Positions 32,737 to 40,257 of a DNA stretch of 61,668 bases are shown here, piece by piece. How positions within the stretch are numbered: position 1 is the stretch's first letter; each line of letters begins with the position of its first letter. The DNA is from Avimonas intestinalis. GTDB lineage: Bacteria; Bacillota; Clostridia; Oscillospirales; Acutalibacteraceae. A program made the position numbers and the translations under genes. Where the stretch lies: contig CAJFID010000012.1 in assembly GCA_904380375.1 (NCBI GenBank), positions 1 through 61,668 of the forward strand. The letters are read 5' to 3'. Below the pieces are notes generated by a model that saw nothing but the letters and a program-made list of their open reading frames with translations, had not been told where the DNA came from and did no database searches.

Positions 32737-33879
32737 ATGGCTAGTTTATCACTCAAAGGCATTTACAAAAAATATCCCGGCGGTGTGACCGCGGTATCCG
32801 ACTTTAACCTTGAGATCAAGGATAAGGAATTCATTATCCTGGTCGGCCCTTCCGGCTGCGGTAAGTCCACCACCCTGCGTATGATCGCCGGTCTCGAAGA
32901 GATCTCCGAAGGCGAGCTGTACATCGGCGATAAGCTGGTCAACGACGTGGCGCCGAAGGACCGCGATATCGCGATGGTGTTCCAGAACTACGCTCTGTAT
33001 CCGCACATGACCGTGTTTGAAAACATGGCCTTTGGGCTGAAGCTTCGCAAGACCCCGAAGGATCAGATTAAGCGCCGCGTCGAAGAGGCGGCCCGCATCC
33101 TTGACATCGCCCATCTGCTTGACCGTAAGCCGAAGGCGCTGTCCGGTGGTCAGCGTCAGCGTGTTGCCCTGGGCCGTGCTATCGTGCGTGAGCCGAAGGT
33201 CTTCCTGCTTGACGAGCCGCTGTCCAACCTGGATGCGAAGCTGCGTGCGCAGATGAGAACCGAGCTGTCCAAGCTGCATAAGAAGCTGGGTACTACCTTC
33301 ATCTACGTTACCCACGACCAGACCGAAGCTATGACCATGGGCGACCGCATCGTGGTCATGAAGGACGGCCTGATTCAGCAGGTGGAGACCCCGCAGCATC
33401 TGTACGATTTCCCGTGCAATATGTTCGTCGCTGGCTTTATCGGCAGCCCGCAGATGAACTTTATTGAGTCCAAGCTGCTCAAGAAGGGCGACGAGTTCTT
33501 CGTGGAGTTCGGCTCCGAGGATACCAAGACCTCCCGCGGCGTGAAGTACCAGATCCCGCTGCCGGCTTCCAAGAACGCCAAGGGCGCCCTGGACGAGTAT
33601 GTCGACAAGGAAGTCATTATGGGCATCCGTCCCGAGGACGTGCATGACGAGCCGCGGTATCTGGAAAGCTACACCCACTGCATGATCAAAGCGGACATTG
33701 AAGTGACCGAGTTGATGGGTGCGGAAACCTATCTGTACTTCAATACCGAAGGGTATAACTTTACCGCCCGTGTGGAACCGACTTCCACCGCGCATCCGGG
33801 CGATAAGATCGACGTTGTCATTGACAACAACAAGATCCACCTCTTTGATAAGGACACTGAGCGCACGATCTGCAACTGA
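32737..33879 (+). CDS. msmX: Carbohydrate ABC transporter ATP-binding protein, MsmX/UgpC type
   Basis: 380-residue ATPase of CUT1 sugar importers. Walker A GPSGCGKSTT, signature LSGGQRQRVALGRA, Walker B VFLLDEPLSNLDAKLR and the switch His (YVTHDQTEAM) are present. The C-terminal OB/TOBE region (about 240-380) is full length. No binding protein or permease lies nearby, so it is probably the shared ATPase that energises several sugar importers, as MsmX does in Bacillus. Codon use is rich in CGT and GGT, unlike the CGG/GGC-heavy neighbours, a sign of high expression. GGGAGG site. Confidence 0.93.
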   Translation: MASLSLKGIYKKYPGGVTAVSDFNLEIKDKEFIILVGPSGCGKSTTLRMIAGLEEISEGELYIGDKLVNDVAPKDRDIAMVFQNYALYPHMTVFENMAFGLKLRKTPKDQIKRRVEEAARILDIAHLLDRKPKALSGGQRQRVALGRAIVREPKVFLLDEPLSNLDAKLRAQMRTELSKLHKKLGTTFIYVTHDQTEAMTMGDRIVVMKDGLIQQVETPQHLYDFPCNMFVAGFIGSPQMNFIESKLLKKGDEFFVEFGSEDTKTSRGVKYQIPLPASKNAKGALDEYVDKEVIMGIRPEDVHDEPRYLESYTHCMIKADIEVTELMGAETYLYFNTEGYNFTARVEPTSTAHPGDKIDVVIDNNKIHLFDKDTERTICN

Positions 33880-33895
33880 TAAAGAATGGTTCAAG

Positions 33896-33929
33896 GCCAT
33901 GCCGGGTGACTGCCTGGCATGGCTTTTTT
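33896..33929 (+). terminator. msmX terminator
   Basis: GCCATGCCGGG arm, TGACTG loop, CCTGGCATGGC arm, TTTTTT. Confidence 0.93.
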
Positions 33930-34397
33930 CCATCCTGCGGCGGGCGGGAGGGATGCTCGTAACCGCCTCGGTTCAGCCTTTTCGTGTTCTCGTCATGTCG
34001 CCAAGCGGCTTTGCAGGCGCCCTGTTTTGGGAGCTTTGGGGACATAATGACGGGGAAATGCCCGGCGGATCCCTCTTGTGGCAGGGCTTATTCTGTCAAT
34101 TTGATGCCCACATTGTGTCTAATTTGTAAAATCAGCGGAAAAAGTTCTTCTTTTTGTACTTTTTCCTGGGTTTGTTCTTGCAAAAAAGGCCGCGATTGTG
34201 TACAATAAGATCGTTAGCATAATGCAGCGGTACCTATGGCGCCGTTTCCTATGCCGTACCGCTTGTATACGGATCCATTATTTGGCACTATATATGGCGA
34301 CCCTTTCTGGCAATGTCCGAAAGGGGACAGGCTTCTGGTTCCAATACGGTATGGAAAGAAAAGAACAGAAAAGAATAAAGAGAAGAGGGGATACGAA
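33930..34397. other. Intergenic region between msmX and the CdaR-type regulator
   Basis: 468 bp. The first 240 bp show nothing recognisable. A promoter sits at 34178-34206, giving a ~185-nt leader with several short inverted repeats (e.g. GGTAC/GTACC around 34228-34260) and a purine-rich run before the regulator start. The regulator frame is open back to 34236 but only 34398 has a good start context. Confidence 0.5.
34178..34206 (+). promoter_or_regulatory. Promoter of the CdaR/PucR-type regulator
   Basis: TTGCAA, 17-bp spacer, TACAAT. Confidence 0.75.
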
Positions 34398-35483
34398 ATG
34401 TCCAACAGACTTTTCCAGGGCGTCGTCCACCAGATGAAAGACGCGATTGACCGCACGATCGGTGTCATTGATGAAACCTCCGCCGTCATTGCATGCAGCG
34501 ATCTCGGCCGGATCGGCGAGCCCTGCGAAGCGGTCGTCAGCGATTCCTTCATGGCGACGGAAGCCTTTGTACGTGACGGTTATACCTACAAGCCGTTCGG
34601 CTCCCGCCCCCGCAGCGAATATATCCTCTTTGTGGAAGGCACAGACGATCAGGCGGCGAAATTTGCCGCGCTGCTTGCCGTATCCCTTGCCAGCATCAAG
34701 CAATATTATGACGAAAAATACGACCGCGGGAACTTTGTCAAGAACGTCATCCTGGACAACATCCTGCCGGGGGATATTTACCTGAAGGCGCGGGAGCTGC
34801 GCTTTAACAACGACGTCAACCGGGTGGTTCTGCTGATCCGGATTGCCGCGCGCACCGATATTTCGGCTTACGATATCGTGCAGAACCTGTTCCCGGATAA
34901 AAACAAGGATTTTGTCATCAATATCAACGAAACCGATATCGCCCTGGTGAAAGAGATCCGGGCGGGTATTGATTCGCAGGATCTGGAAAAGCTCGCGCGC
35001 TCGATTGTGGATACGCTCAGCGGCGAATTCTATACCCAGGCGATGGTTGGCATCGGCACCGTGGTGGAAGGCATCAAGGATCTGGCCCGCTCCTTCAAGG
35101 AGGCGCAGGTGGCCCTTGAGGTCGGCAAGGTGTTCGACACCGAAAAGACCATTGTGAGCTACGATAACCTGGGCATTGCCCGCCTGATTTATCAGCTCCC
35201 GACCACCCTGTGCGAGATGTTCCTGCGCGAGGTGTTCAAGAAGGGCTCCATTGATTCGCTGGATCAGGAGACGCTGTTTACCATCCAGCGCTTCTTTGAA
35301 AACAACCTGAACGTGTCCGAAACCTCCCGCAAGCTGTTTGTACACCGGAACACGCTGGTGTACCGCCTTGAAAAGATTAAGCGTCTGACGGGGCTCGACC
35401 TGCGCGAATTCGACGATGCCATCGTGTTCAAAGTGGCTCTGATGGTCAAGAAGTATCTGATGGCGAACCCTGTGAAATATTAA
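34398..35483 (+). CDS. CdaR/PucR-family transcriptional regulator
   Basis: 361 residues: N-terminal sensor region (about 1-130, VIDETSAVIACSDLGRIGE), a GGDEF-like middle domain (about 130-270) and a C-terminal HTH_30 (about 300-355; FENNLNVSETSRKLFVHRNTLVYRLEKI, core LFVHRNTLVYRLEKI). Homologues sense sugar acids or metabolites and act as activators. Placement just downstream of msmX hints at carbohydrate control, but this is inference. GAGGGG site seven bases before the ATG. Monocistronic with a strong terminator. Confidence 0.9.
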   Translation: MSNRLFQGVVHQMKDAIDRTIGVIDETSAVIACSDLGRIGEPCEAVVSDSFMATEAFVRDGYTYKPFGSRPRSEYILFVEGTDDQAAKFAALLAVSLASIKQYYDEKYDRGNFVKNVILDNILPGDIYLKARELRFNNDVNRVVLLIRIAARTDISAYDIVQNLFPDKNKDFVININETDIALVKEIRAGIDSQDLEKLARSIVDTLSGEFYTQAMVGIGTVVEGIKDLARSFKEAQVALEVGKVFDTEKTIVSYDNLGIARLIYQLPTTLCEMFLREVFKKGSIDSLDQETLFTIQRFFENNLNVSETSRKLFVHRNTLVYRLEKIKRLTGLDLREFDDAIVFKVALMVKKYLMANPVKY

Positions 35484-35550
35484 ACTGCGGCTGCCATAAG
35501 AAATGGGCATATTGGCGGCGCGGATCCCCACATTTACCGGATACCATCTG

Positions 35551-35592
35551 TCTGCGCCGTCCAGGAAACCCTGGGCGGCGCAGATTTCTTTG
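35551..35592 (+). terminator. Terminator after CdaR-type regulator
   Basis: TCTGCGCCGTCCAGG arm and CCTGGGCGGCGCAGA arm (one mismatch) followed by TTTCTTT. Confidence 0.8.
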
Positions 35593-35657
35593 CGGGGCCT
35601 TGTTTTTGCAAGGGCGGCCCGGCGCCGGCAAATGGGATTCCGAAGGAGTGGCTGGGT

Positions 35658-36467
35658 GTGGACAAATACGCACATATCGGCAATTACCGCCAGGATGCGG
35701 ATTTCTGCATTCCCGTTTTTGAGGGAGTGGATTGGGTACCGTTGAACACCCTTGGAAAAACGCGGTATACCAACGCGCAGATGAAAGAGATAGCCGTCCT
35801 CCCCTTGCCGGAACGGAAGTCGCGCATCGCCACCTTGTACGAAGCCGTTCAGCTCTTTATCCTTTCCGGGTTCCGGGGCGCGTTTGATAATGAAGATGTC
35901 TTTATCGGGGATACCCTATGGCAAAAGCATAAATCCCCGGAACAAGCGGCAGCGAGCAGCGAAGGGTGCTGTGCCACCGATACCAACTGGCTGGCTTTCT
36001 ATCTGCGGGGGAGATATCCGGAAATGGGCAGCTTTTGCTATGCCAACCGGGACGGGAACGGCCATATTACCACATATATCCGGACAGGGGGCTTCTATTA
36101 TTTTATTGACATGATGATGTGCCGCCTGGATTCGCAGGCATTTTTCAGCCCGGAAAGCGGGAATTTGCGGGATCTCGCGCGCTCGGAATGGGCGGGATAC
36201 CTGTATAGGGCCGAAAATGCGGTGGATTTCTGCCGCTTTGCGATGGATCGCTTTGCAGCAATGGGCCGGGACCGGCCGTTTTGCTTTTACCTCCGGCGAC
36301 GCCCGGACGTTACCGCAACGGGATTGCGGTTGTCGGAGGATGCGGCAGTGTTCCACGTGCCGACATGTGATCATCCTTCGATTCTGCTCCTGGCAAAGGA
36401 AAGCGAGGGCGGAGGAAAGGGAGCGGGGAGCATAGAATTCGTAGGGCTGCCAGAGAAACTGCGATAG
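35658..36467 (+). CDS. Uncharacterised protein, transglutaminase-like core
   Basis: 269 residues, no signal peptide or TM. The order EGCCATDTNWLAFYLRGRYPEMG (Cys, helix), GNGHITTYIRTGG (His) and FYYFIDMM (Asp) matches the Cys-His-Asp order of the transglutaminase/papain-like superfamily; this is a resemblance, not a certain assignment. The start is GTG at 35658, nine bases after AAGGAG. The C-terminal part has an Arg/Asp-rich strand region (CFYLRRRPDVTATGLRL) and a Gly-rich linker near the end. Neighbours give no functional clue. Confidence 0.65.
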   Translation: MDKYAHIGNYRQDADFCIPVFEGVDWVPLNTLGKTRYTNAQMKEIAVLPLPERKSRIATLYEAVQLFILSGFRGAFDNEDVFIGDTLWQKHKSPEQAAASSEGCCATDTNWLAFYLRGRYPEMGSFCYANRDGNGHITTYIRTGGFYYFIDMMMCRLDSQAFFSPESGNLRDLARSEWAGYLYRAENAVDFCRFAMDRFAAMGRDRPFCFYLRRRPDVTATGLRLSEDAAVFHVPTCDHPSILLLAKESEGGGKGAGSIEFVGLPEKLR

Positions 36468-36573
36468 GGCGTTGCCATGCGGGGGAACCGCGTCTCGGCA
36501 ATCGACAAATTTTTGATAAAATCAGGAAATTTTTTGGAATTTCTTAATTTTTCCCTATGGTAACGGTTGGGGC

Positions 36574-36603
36574 TTGCATTTTAATGCTGTCGAATGGTAG
36601 GAT
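36574..36603 (+). promoter_or_regulatory. Promoter of the candidate small RNA
   Basis: TTGCAT (36574-36579), 18-bp spacer, TAGGAT (36598-36603); the expected start falls at the 5' end of the predicted hairpin. Confidence 0.45.
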
Positions 36604-36609
36604 TAAAGA

Positions 36610-36672
36610 AATGCATCTGCCCTTTCTGCCAGCAAGGCCGGAAAGGAAGCGGCCCTTGCCGCACAAGATGCA
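36610..36672 (+). ncRNA. Candidate structured small RNA, SRP-RNA-like apical hairpin
   Basis: A closing stem AATGCATCT/AGATGCATT (perfect 9 bp) encloses an inner GCAAGGCC...GGCCCTTGC hairpin whose loop GGAAAGGAAGC resembles the conserved helix 8 of SRP RNA (CAGGTCCGGAAGGAAGCAGCC type), with one extra A in the GGAA tetraloop. No U-run terminator is seen downstream. It may be a divergent SRP RNA or an unrelated RNA or DNA element; identity is uncertain. Confidence 0.35.
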
Positions 36673-37103
36673 TTGTCCGGATTAGGATCCATGCGAAGAC
36701 GGCGCGGCTTTGGGGCGTGCGTGATGCATGGCGAGCAAGAAAGGAAGGGAGGGAAGCTAGGAGCAACTAGGCAGGAGCCAAAAGAAGCAAAAAGGAGCTT
36801 AAGAGCAAGGGGGAGAATGAGGGGTCGGCCGGCCCCTAGAGCGGGCCTGCCATAGGCGGCGAAAGCAGCCGTACCGGCTTTGGCCTAGGCCGCCGACATA
36901 AACGACGGAAAAGGAGATCTGGCTTGCGTGCCATCCCGCTTTACCCCGGCCGGCTATGGCGTCGGGTGATTGTAAGGCGGGAATGCGGCGGGACGGTTCC
37001 CGAAAAGTTCAGAAAAATTGAATGGAAAAGCTAGGCGCCCTGCCGGGGCGTTCATTGTATGATAGCAGAAGCCGAAGGATGATAATGCGCAGGGGGTGGT
37101 CCT

Positions 37104-37871
37104 TTGATTGAGTTCAAAGGCGTATATAAGACCTATGACAGTGGGATTAAGGCGCTCAAAGACGTCAATATCCACATTGATAAGGGGGAGTTTGTTTTTA
37201 TCGTCGGTGCGTCCGGCGCGGGAAAAAGCACATTTTTGAAACTGATGATGCGGGAAGAGGTGCCCAGCGCGGGCGAGGTCATCATCAACGATTATAAACT
37301 TTCCAAGCTTAAGCGGCGGCAAATCCCTTATCTCCGCCGGACGATGGGGATTGTATTCCAGGATTTCCGCCTGATCAACCATATGACGGTGTATGACAAC
37401 GTGGCGTTCGCTATGCGGGTGACCGGGGCGTCCAACCGGGACGTCCGCAAGCGGGTGCCGTACATCCTGGGGCTGGTGGGGCTGCAGAACAAGGCGCGCA
37501 GCTATCCTAAAGAGCTGTCCGGCGGCGAGCAGCAGCGCGTCGGCCTGGCCCGGGCGCTGGTGAACAACCCATCGATGATTATCGCGGACGAGCCGACGGG
37601 GAATATTGACCCGGAGCTTTCCTACGAAATCGTGGAGCTGCTGACCGAAATCAACCGCCGCGGCACGACGATCGTCATGGTCACCCATGAGCACGACCTG
37701 GTGCGGATGTTCCATCGGCGGGTGATTGAAATTTCGGACGGCTGCGTGGTGTCGGATACCGGCATGATCCCCCCCGAAGAGGAGGAGCCGGCCGCTCCCT
37801 CGCTGACGGTTGACGATGTGCTGAGCGATATCGGCATGTCCCATAGCGGCCGGGAAGGAGGCCGGCTATGA
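37104..37871 (+). CDS. ftsE: Cell division ATP-binding protein FtsE
   Basis: 255-residue ABC-type ATPase that powers FtsX to activate murein hydrolases at the division septum or during sporulation. Walker A GASGAGKSTFLKLMMREEVPSAG (core GASGAGKST), signature LSGGEQQRVGLARAL, Walker B MIIADEPTGNIDPE and His switch VTHEHDLV. The start is TTG at 37104 after AGGGGGTGG, giving the standard MIEFKGVYKTY. The C-terminal ~30 residues are an acidic extension (PPEEEEPAAPS). Overlaps ftsX by four bases. Confidence 0.96.
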   Translation: MIEFKGVYKTYDSGIKALKDVNIHIDKGEFVFIVGASGAGKSTFLKLMMREEVPSAGEVIINDYKLSKLKRRQIPYLRRTMGIVFQDFRLINHMTVYDNVAFAMRVTGASNRDVRKRVPYILGLVGLQNKARSYPKELSGGEQQRVGLARALVNNPSMIIADEPTGNIDPELSYEIVELLTEINRRGTTIVMVTHEHDLVRMFHRRVIEISDGCVVSDTGMIPPEEEEPAAPSLTVDDVLSDIGMSHSGREGGRL

Positions 37872-38776
37872 GATTGGGCAGCTTGCGCTATTTGATTAAG
37901 GAAGGGTTCCGCAACATCTGGCAGAACCGCTTTATGGCGATCGCCTCGGTCGGCGTGCTGGTTTCCTGCCTGCTGCTGACCGGCGGCGCGTATATGGTGT
38001 TTGTGAATATTGACCACATGTTCGATTGGGTATACGGGCAGAACGTGGTGGTGGCTTTCGCCCAGCCGGATGCCACCGAGGAGCAGACGACGGCGCTGCT
38101 TGCCAAGCTGGAAGCGCTGCCGAACGTTGAGAGCGTCGATTTTGTCTCAAAGGAAGAATCCCTTGAGAAGTACAAGGATTCGATCCCGGAGGCGACCTAT
38201 GAGGATATGCAGGGGGAAAACAACCCCATGCCCGATTCCTTTGTGGTAACTTTTGACGACCTGACCCAGTTTGACGATACGGTGGCGCAGATCCAGCAGA
38301 TCCCGGAGGTGGAGGACGTCTCCTATAATGCGGACATCGCTTCCACCCTGACCAACGTCCGGCACATTATCTTGGTGGTGGGCGGCTGGATCATTGTGAT
38401 GCTCTTGCTGGTTTCCCTGTTCATCATCGCCAATACCATCAAGCTGACGGTATACAACCGGCGGCTGGAAATTTCAATTATGAAGTCGGTGGGCGCCACC
38501 AACGCCTTCGTCCGCATCCCCTTCATCATTGAAGGCATGGTGCTGGGCCTGGTGTCCGCCGGCGTGGCGTACGGCATTCTGTACTTTATCTATACCAAGC
38601 TTTCCGAAATGTTCCATTTTGGGGCCATGGTCCGCGGCCTGGCGGATTTTGGGGAGGTCTGGTGGATTGTATTGGTCGGCTTCCTGGCGATCGGTATCCT
38701 GACCGGCGTCACCGGCAGCGCGATCTCTATGCGGAAATACCTGAAGGAAGAAGGAGGAACAGCCGGTGTGCTATAA
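37868..38776 (+). CDS. ftsX: Cell division membrane protein FtsX
   Basis: 302-residue permease-like protein with four TM segments (about 22-45, 175-200, 225-250, 272-295) and a large extracellular loop (about 46-172) that contacts the hydrolase activator. RYLIKEGFRNIWQNRFMAIASV at the N-terminus and VYNRRLEISIMKSVGATNAFVR are family signatures. The start overlaps the ftsE stop (ATGA), and the end overlaps the next gene by 11 bases, so ftsE-ftsX-murein hydrolase activator is one operon. Confidence 0.96.
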   Translation: MRLGSLRYLIKEGFRNIWQNRFMAIASVGVLVSCLLLTGGAYMVFVNIDHMFDWVYGQNVVVAFAQPDATEEQTTALLAKLEALPNVESVDFVSKEESLEKYKDSIPEATYEDMQGENNPMPDSFVVTFDDLTQFDDTVAQIQQIPEVEDVSYNADIASTLTNVRHIILVVGGWIIVMLLLVSLFIIANTIKLTVYNRRLEISIMKSVGATNAFVRIPFIIEGMVLGLVSAGVAYGILYFIYTKLSEMFHFGAMVRGLADFGEVWWIVLVGFLAIGILTGVTGSAISMRKYLKEEGGTAGVL

Positions 38777-40049
38777 AAACTTTCACCCGTCTCGCTGTGC
38801 CCGGCGCAGCCGGCGCCTTTTGGCGGCGGCGGCCGCCGCGTTGATGCTGTTTGCCGCCCCGGCAGGGCTTCCCGGCATCCAAGCCTCCGCCGCGGACGTG
38901 GACAGCCTGCGGGATCAGCAGGAGGAACTCAAGGCCCAGGAGGAGCAGTTGAAGCAGGAAAAAGCCGAGGCGGAAAACGATCTTGAGGTGCAGGAGGCGT
39001 ACATTGATAACCTCAATGAGCAGATCAGCAACACCACCCAGATGATCGAGCAGTACGACAGCCAGGTGCGGGAGCTCAACGCCAGCATTGAGGAGCTGAA
39101 CCAGACGATTGCGGACAAGGAGCAGGAGATCGCGGACCAGGAAGCGGCCATCGCCGTCCGGTATGAGGAGCTTCAGCAGCGGCTGCGGGCGATTTCCAAG
39201 ACCGGCAATATGTCCACCCTGCAGATGCTGATGGATACCACCAGCTACACCGATTACCTGATCAAATCTAAGATGATGGAGACGGTGGCGGAAAACGACC
39301 AGGAGCTGATGAACGAGATGGAAGCCGCCATCCAGCAGATCAACAAAGAGCAGGAGGCGCTGAGCCAGGACAAGGCGGCGGTTTCCGAGCAGCTCGAGCA
39401 GGCCGAGGCGCTCAAGGCGCAGGCGGACAGTCAAAAGGCGGAGCTGGACGTCCTGTACGGCAAGGCCAACAAGGCCAAAGCGACGCTTGAGGGGCAGATT
39501 GACGAGTATGAGAGCGAGATCGCTTCCGCCGAGGATGAGCAGGCGCAGCTGGAGGCGCAGATCCAAAAAATCATTGAGGAGAGCGCGCAGAATTCCACCG
39601 GCTCCTCCGGCTCCTACGGTGGCGGCACCATGGCGTGGCCGGTGCCGGCGGTGCGCAACATTTCCTCCGGCTTTGGCCCTCGTTGGGGCACCATGCACCG
39701 TGGGGTGGACATTTCCGGCGGGGCGGTCGCGATATACGGGCAGGACATCGTGGCGGCGGCGGACGGCGTCGTGATCTATGCCAACAGCACCAACTGGTGG
39801 GGCGGCGGCTACGGCTACCATGTGATTGTTGACCACGGCGTGGACGCCAACGGCAACCGCATCTCTACCCTGTATGCCCATTGCTCTTATGTAGCCGTTT
39901 CGGTCGGCCAGACCGTCACACGGGGGGAGACGGTGATCGGCCGGGCCGGGAACTCCGGGGACGTGACCGGCCCCCACCTGCATTTTGAGGTACGGGTGAA
40001 CGGCAATGCCGTGGACCCGATCAAGAACGGCTATCTTACCGCCCCCTAA
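38766..40049 (+). CDS. Coiled-coil M23 peptidase, EnvC/PcsB-like murein hydrolase activator
   Basis: 427 residues: secretion signal (RRLLAAAAAALMLFAAPAG...QASA), long coiled coil (about 40-270: repeated EELKAQEEQLKQEKAEAEN-type heptads) and a C-terminal LytM/M23 domain (about 295-427) with HRGVDISGG, the metal-site DHG, and GPHLHFEVRVNG. Likely the extracytoplasmic partner of FtsEX, its coiled coil binding the FtsX loop. GTG start at 38766 after AGGAGG overlaps ftsX, indicating coupling. The metal ligands appear intact, so it may itself cut peptidoglycan. Confidence 0.93.
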   Translation: MCYKNFHPSRCARRSRRLLAAAAAALMLFAAPAGLPGIQASAADVDSLRDQQEELKAQEEQLKQEKAEAENDLEVQEAYIDNLNEQISNTTQMIEQYDSQVRELNASIEELNQTIADKEQEIADQEAAIAVRYEELQQRLRAISKTGNMSTLQMLMDTTSYTDYLIKSKMMETVAENDQELMNEMEAAIQQINKEQEALSQDKAAVSEQLEQAEALKAQADSQKAELDVLYGKANKAKATLEGQIDEYESEIASAEDEQAQLEAQIQKIIEESAQNSTGSSGSYGGGTMAWPVPAVRNISSGFGPRWGTMHRGVDISGGAVAIYGQDIVAAADGVVIYANSTNWWGGGYGYHVIVDHGVDANGNRISTLYAHCSYVAVSVGQTVTRGETVIGRAGNSGDVTGPHLHFEVRVNGNAVDPIKNGYLTAP

Positions 40050-40123
40050 TGCTTCCGCGCCGAGAGGAAAGATATCTTGAGCGGAAAAAGCGGCTAGGGG
40101 AGGAAAGGGGAAGGGAAGGGGAA

Positions 40124-40168
40124 AAGGGAAGATGCGGCGGGAGAGGCTTGCCGTATCTTCCCTTCTTT
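40124..40168 (+). terminator. Terminator of the ftsEX operon overlapping the next promoter
   Basis: AAGGGAAGAT-GCGGC arm pairs with GCCGT-ATCTTCCCTT, followed by CTTT. The 3' arm lies within the -35/spacer of the promoter at 40148-40176. Confidence 0.65.
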
Positions 40169-40176
40169 GGTATAAT
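40148..40176 (+). promoter_or_regulatory. Promoter of the S41-like gene
   Basis: TTGCCG, 17-bp spacer, perfect TATAAT. Confidence 0.75.
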
Positions 40177-40257
40177 TATCCCGCTCTCTGGACAGGCTGT
40201 TTGGAGGAAGCGGTATCACACGGCCGGAGGCGGACGGCCGGGGAATGAGGTTTGCCC

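Larger units (their letters stand above)
36468..37103. other. 636-bp intergenic region upstream of ftsE
   Basis: Contains an AT-rich stretch (36500-36560), a promoter at 36574-36603 that fires into a candidate small RNA (36610-36672), a purine-rich run (36730-36820), a GGGG...CGGCCG...CCCC palindrome near 36820, and the ftsE leader. A 36-codon TTG-started frame at 36924-37034 has a good AAAAGGAG site but no recognisable sequence. Confidence 0.5.

Noticed and set aside
36924..37034. 36-codon TTG-started frame upstream of ftsE with AAAAGGAG site
   Set aside because: No recognisable sequence, basic low-complexity content and no promoter tied to it; could be chance. Worth a look only if conserved.
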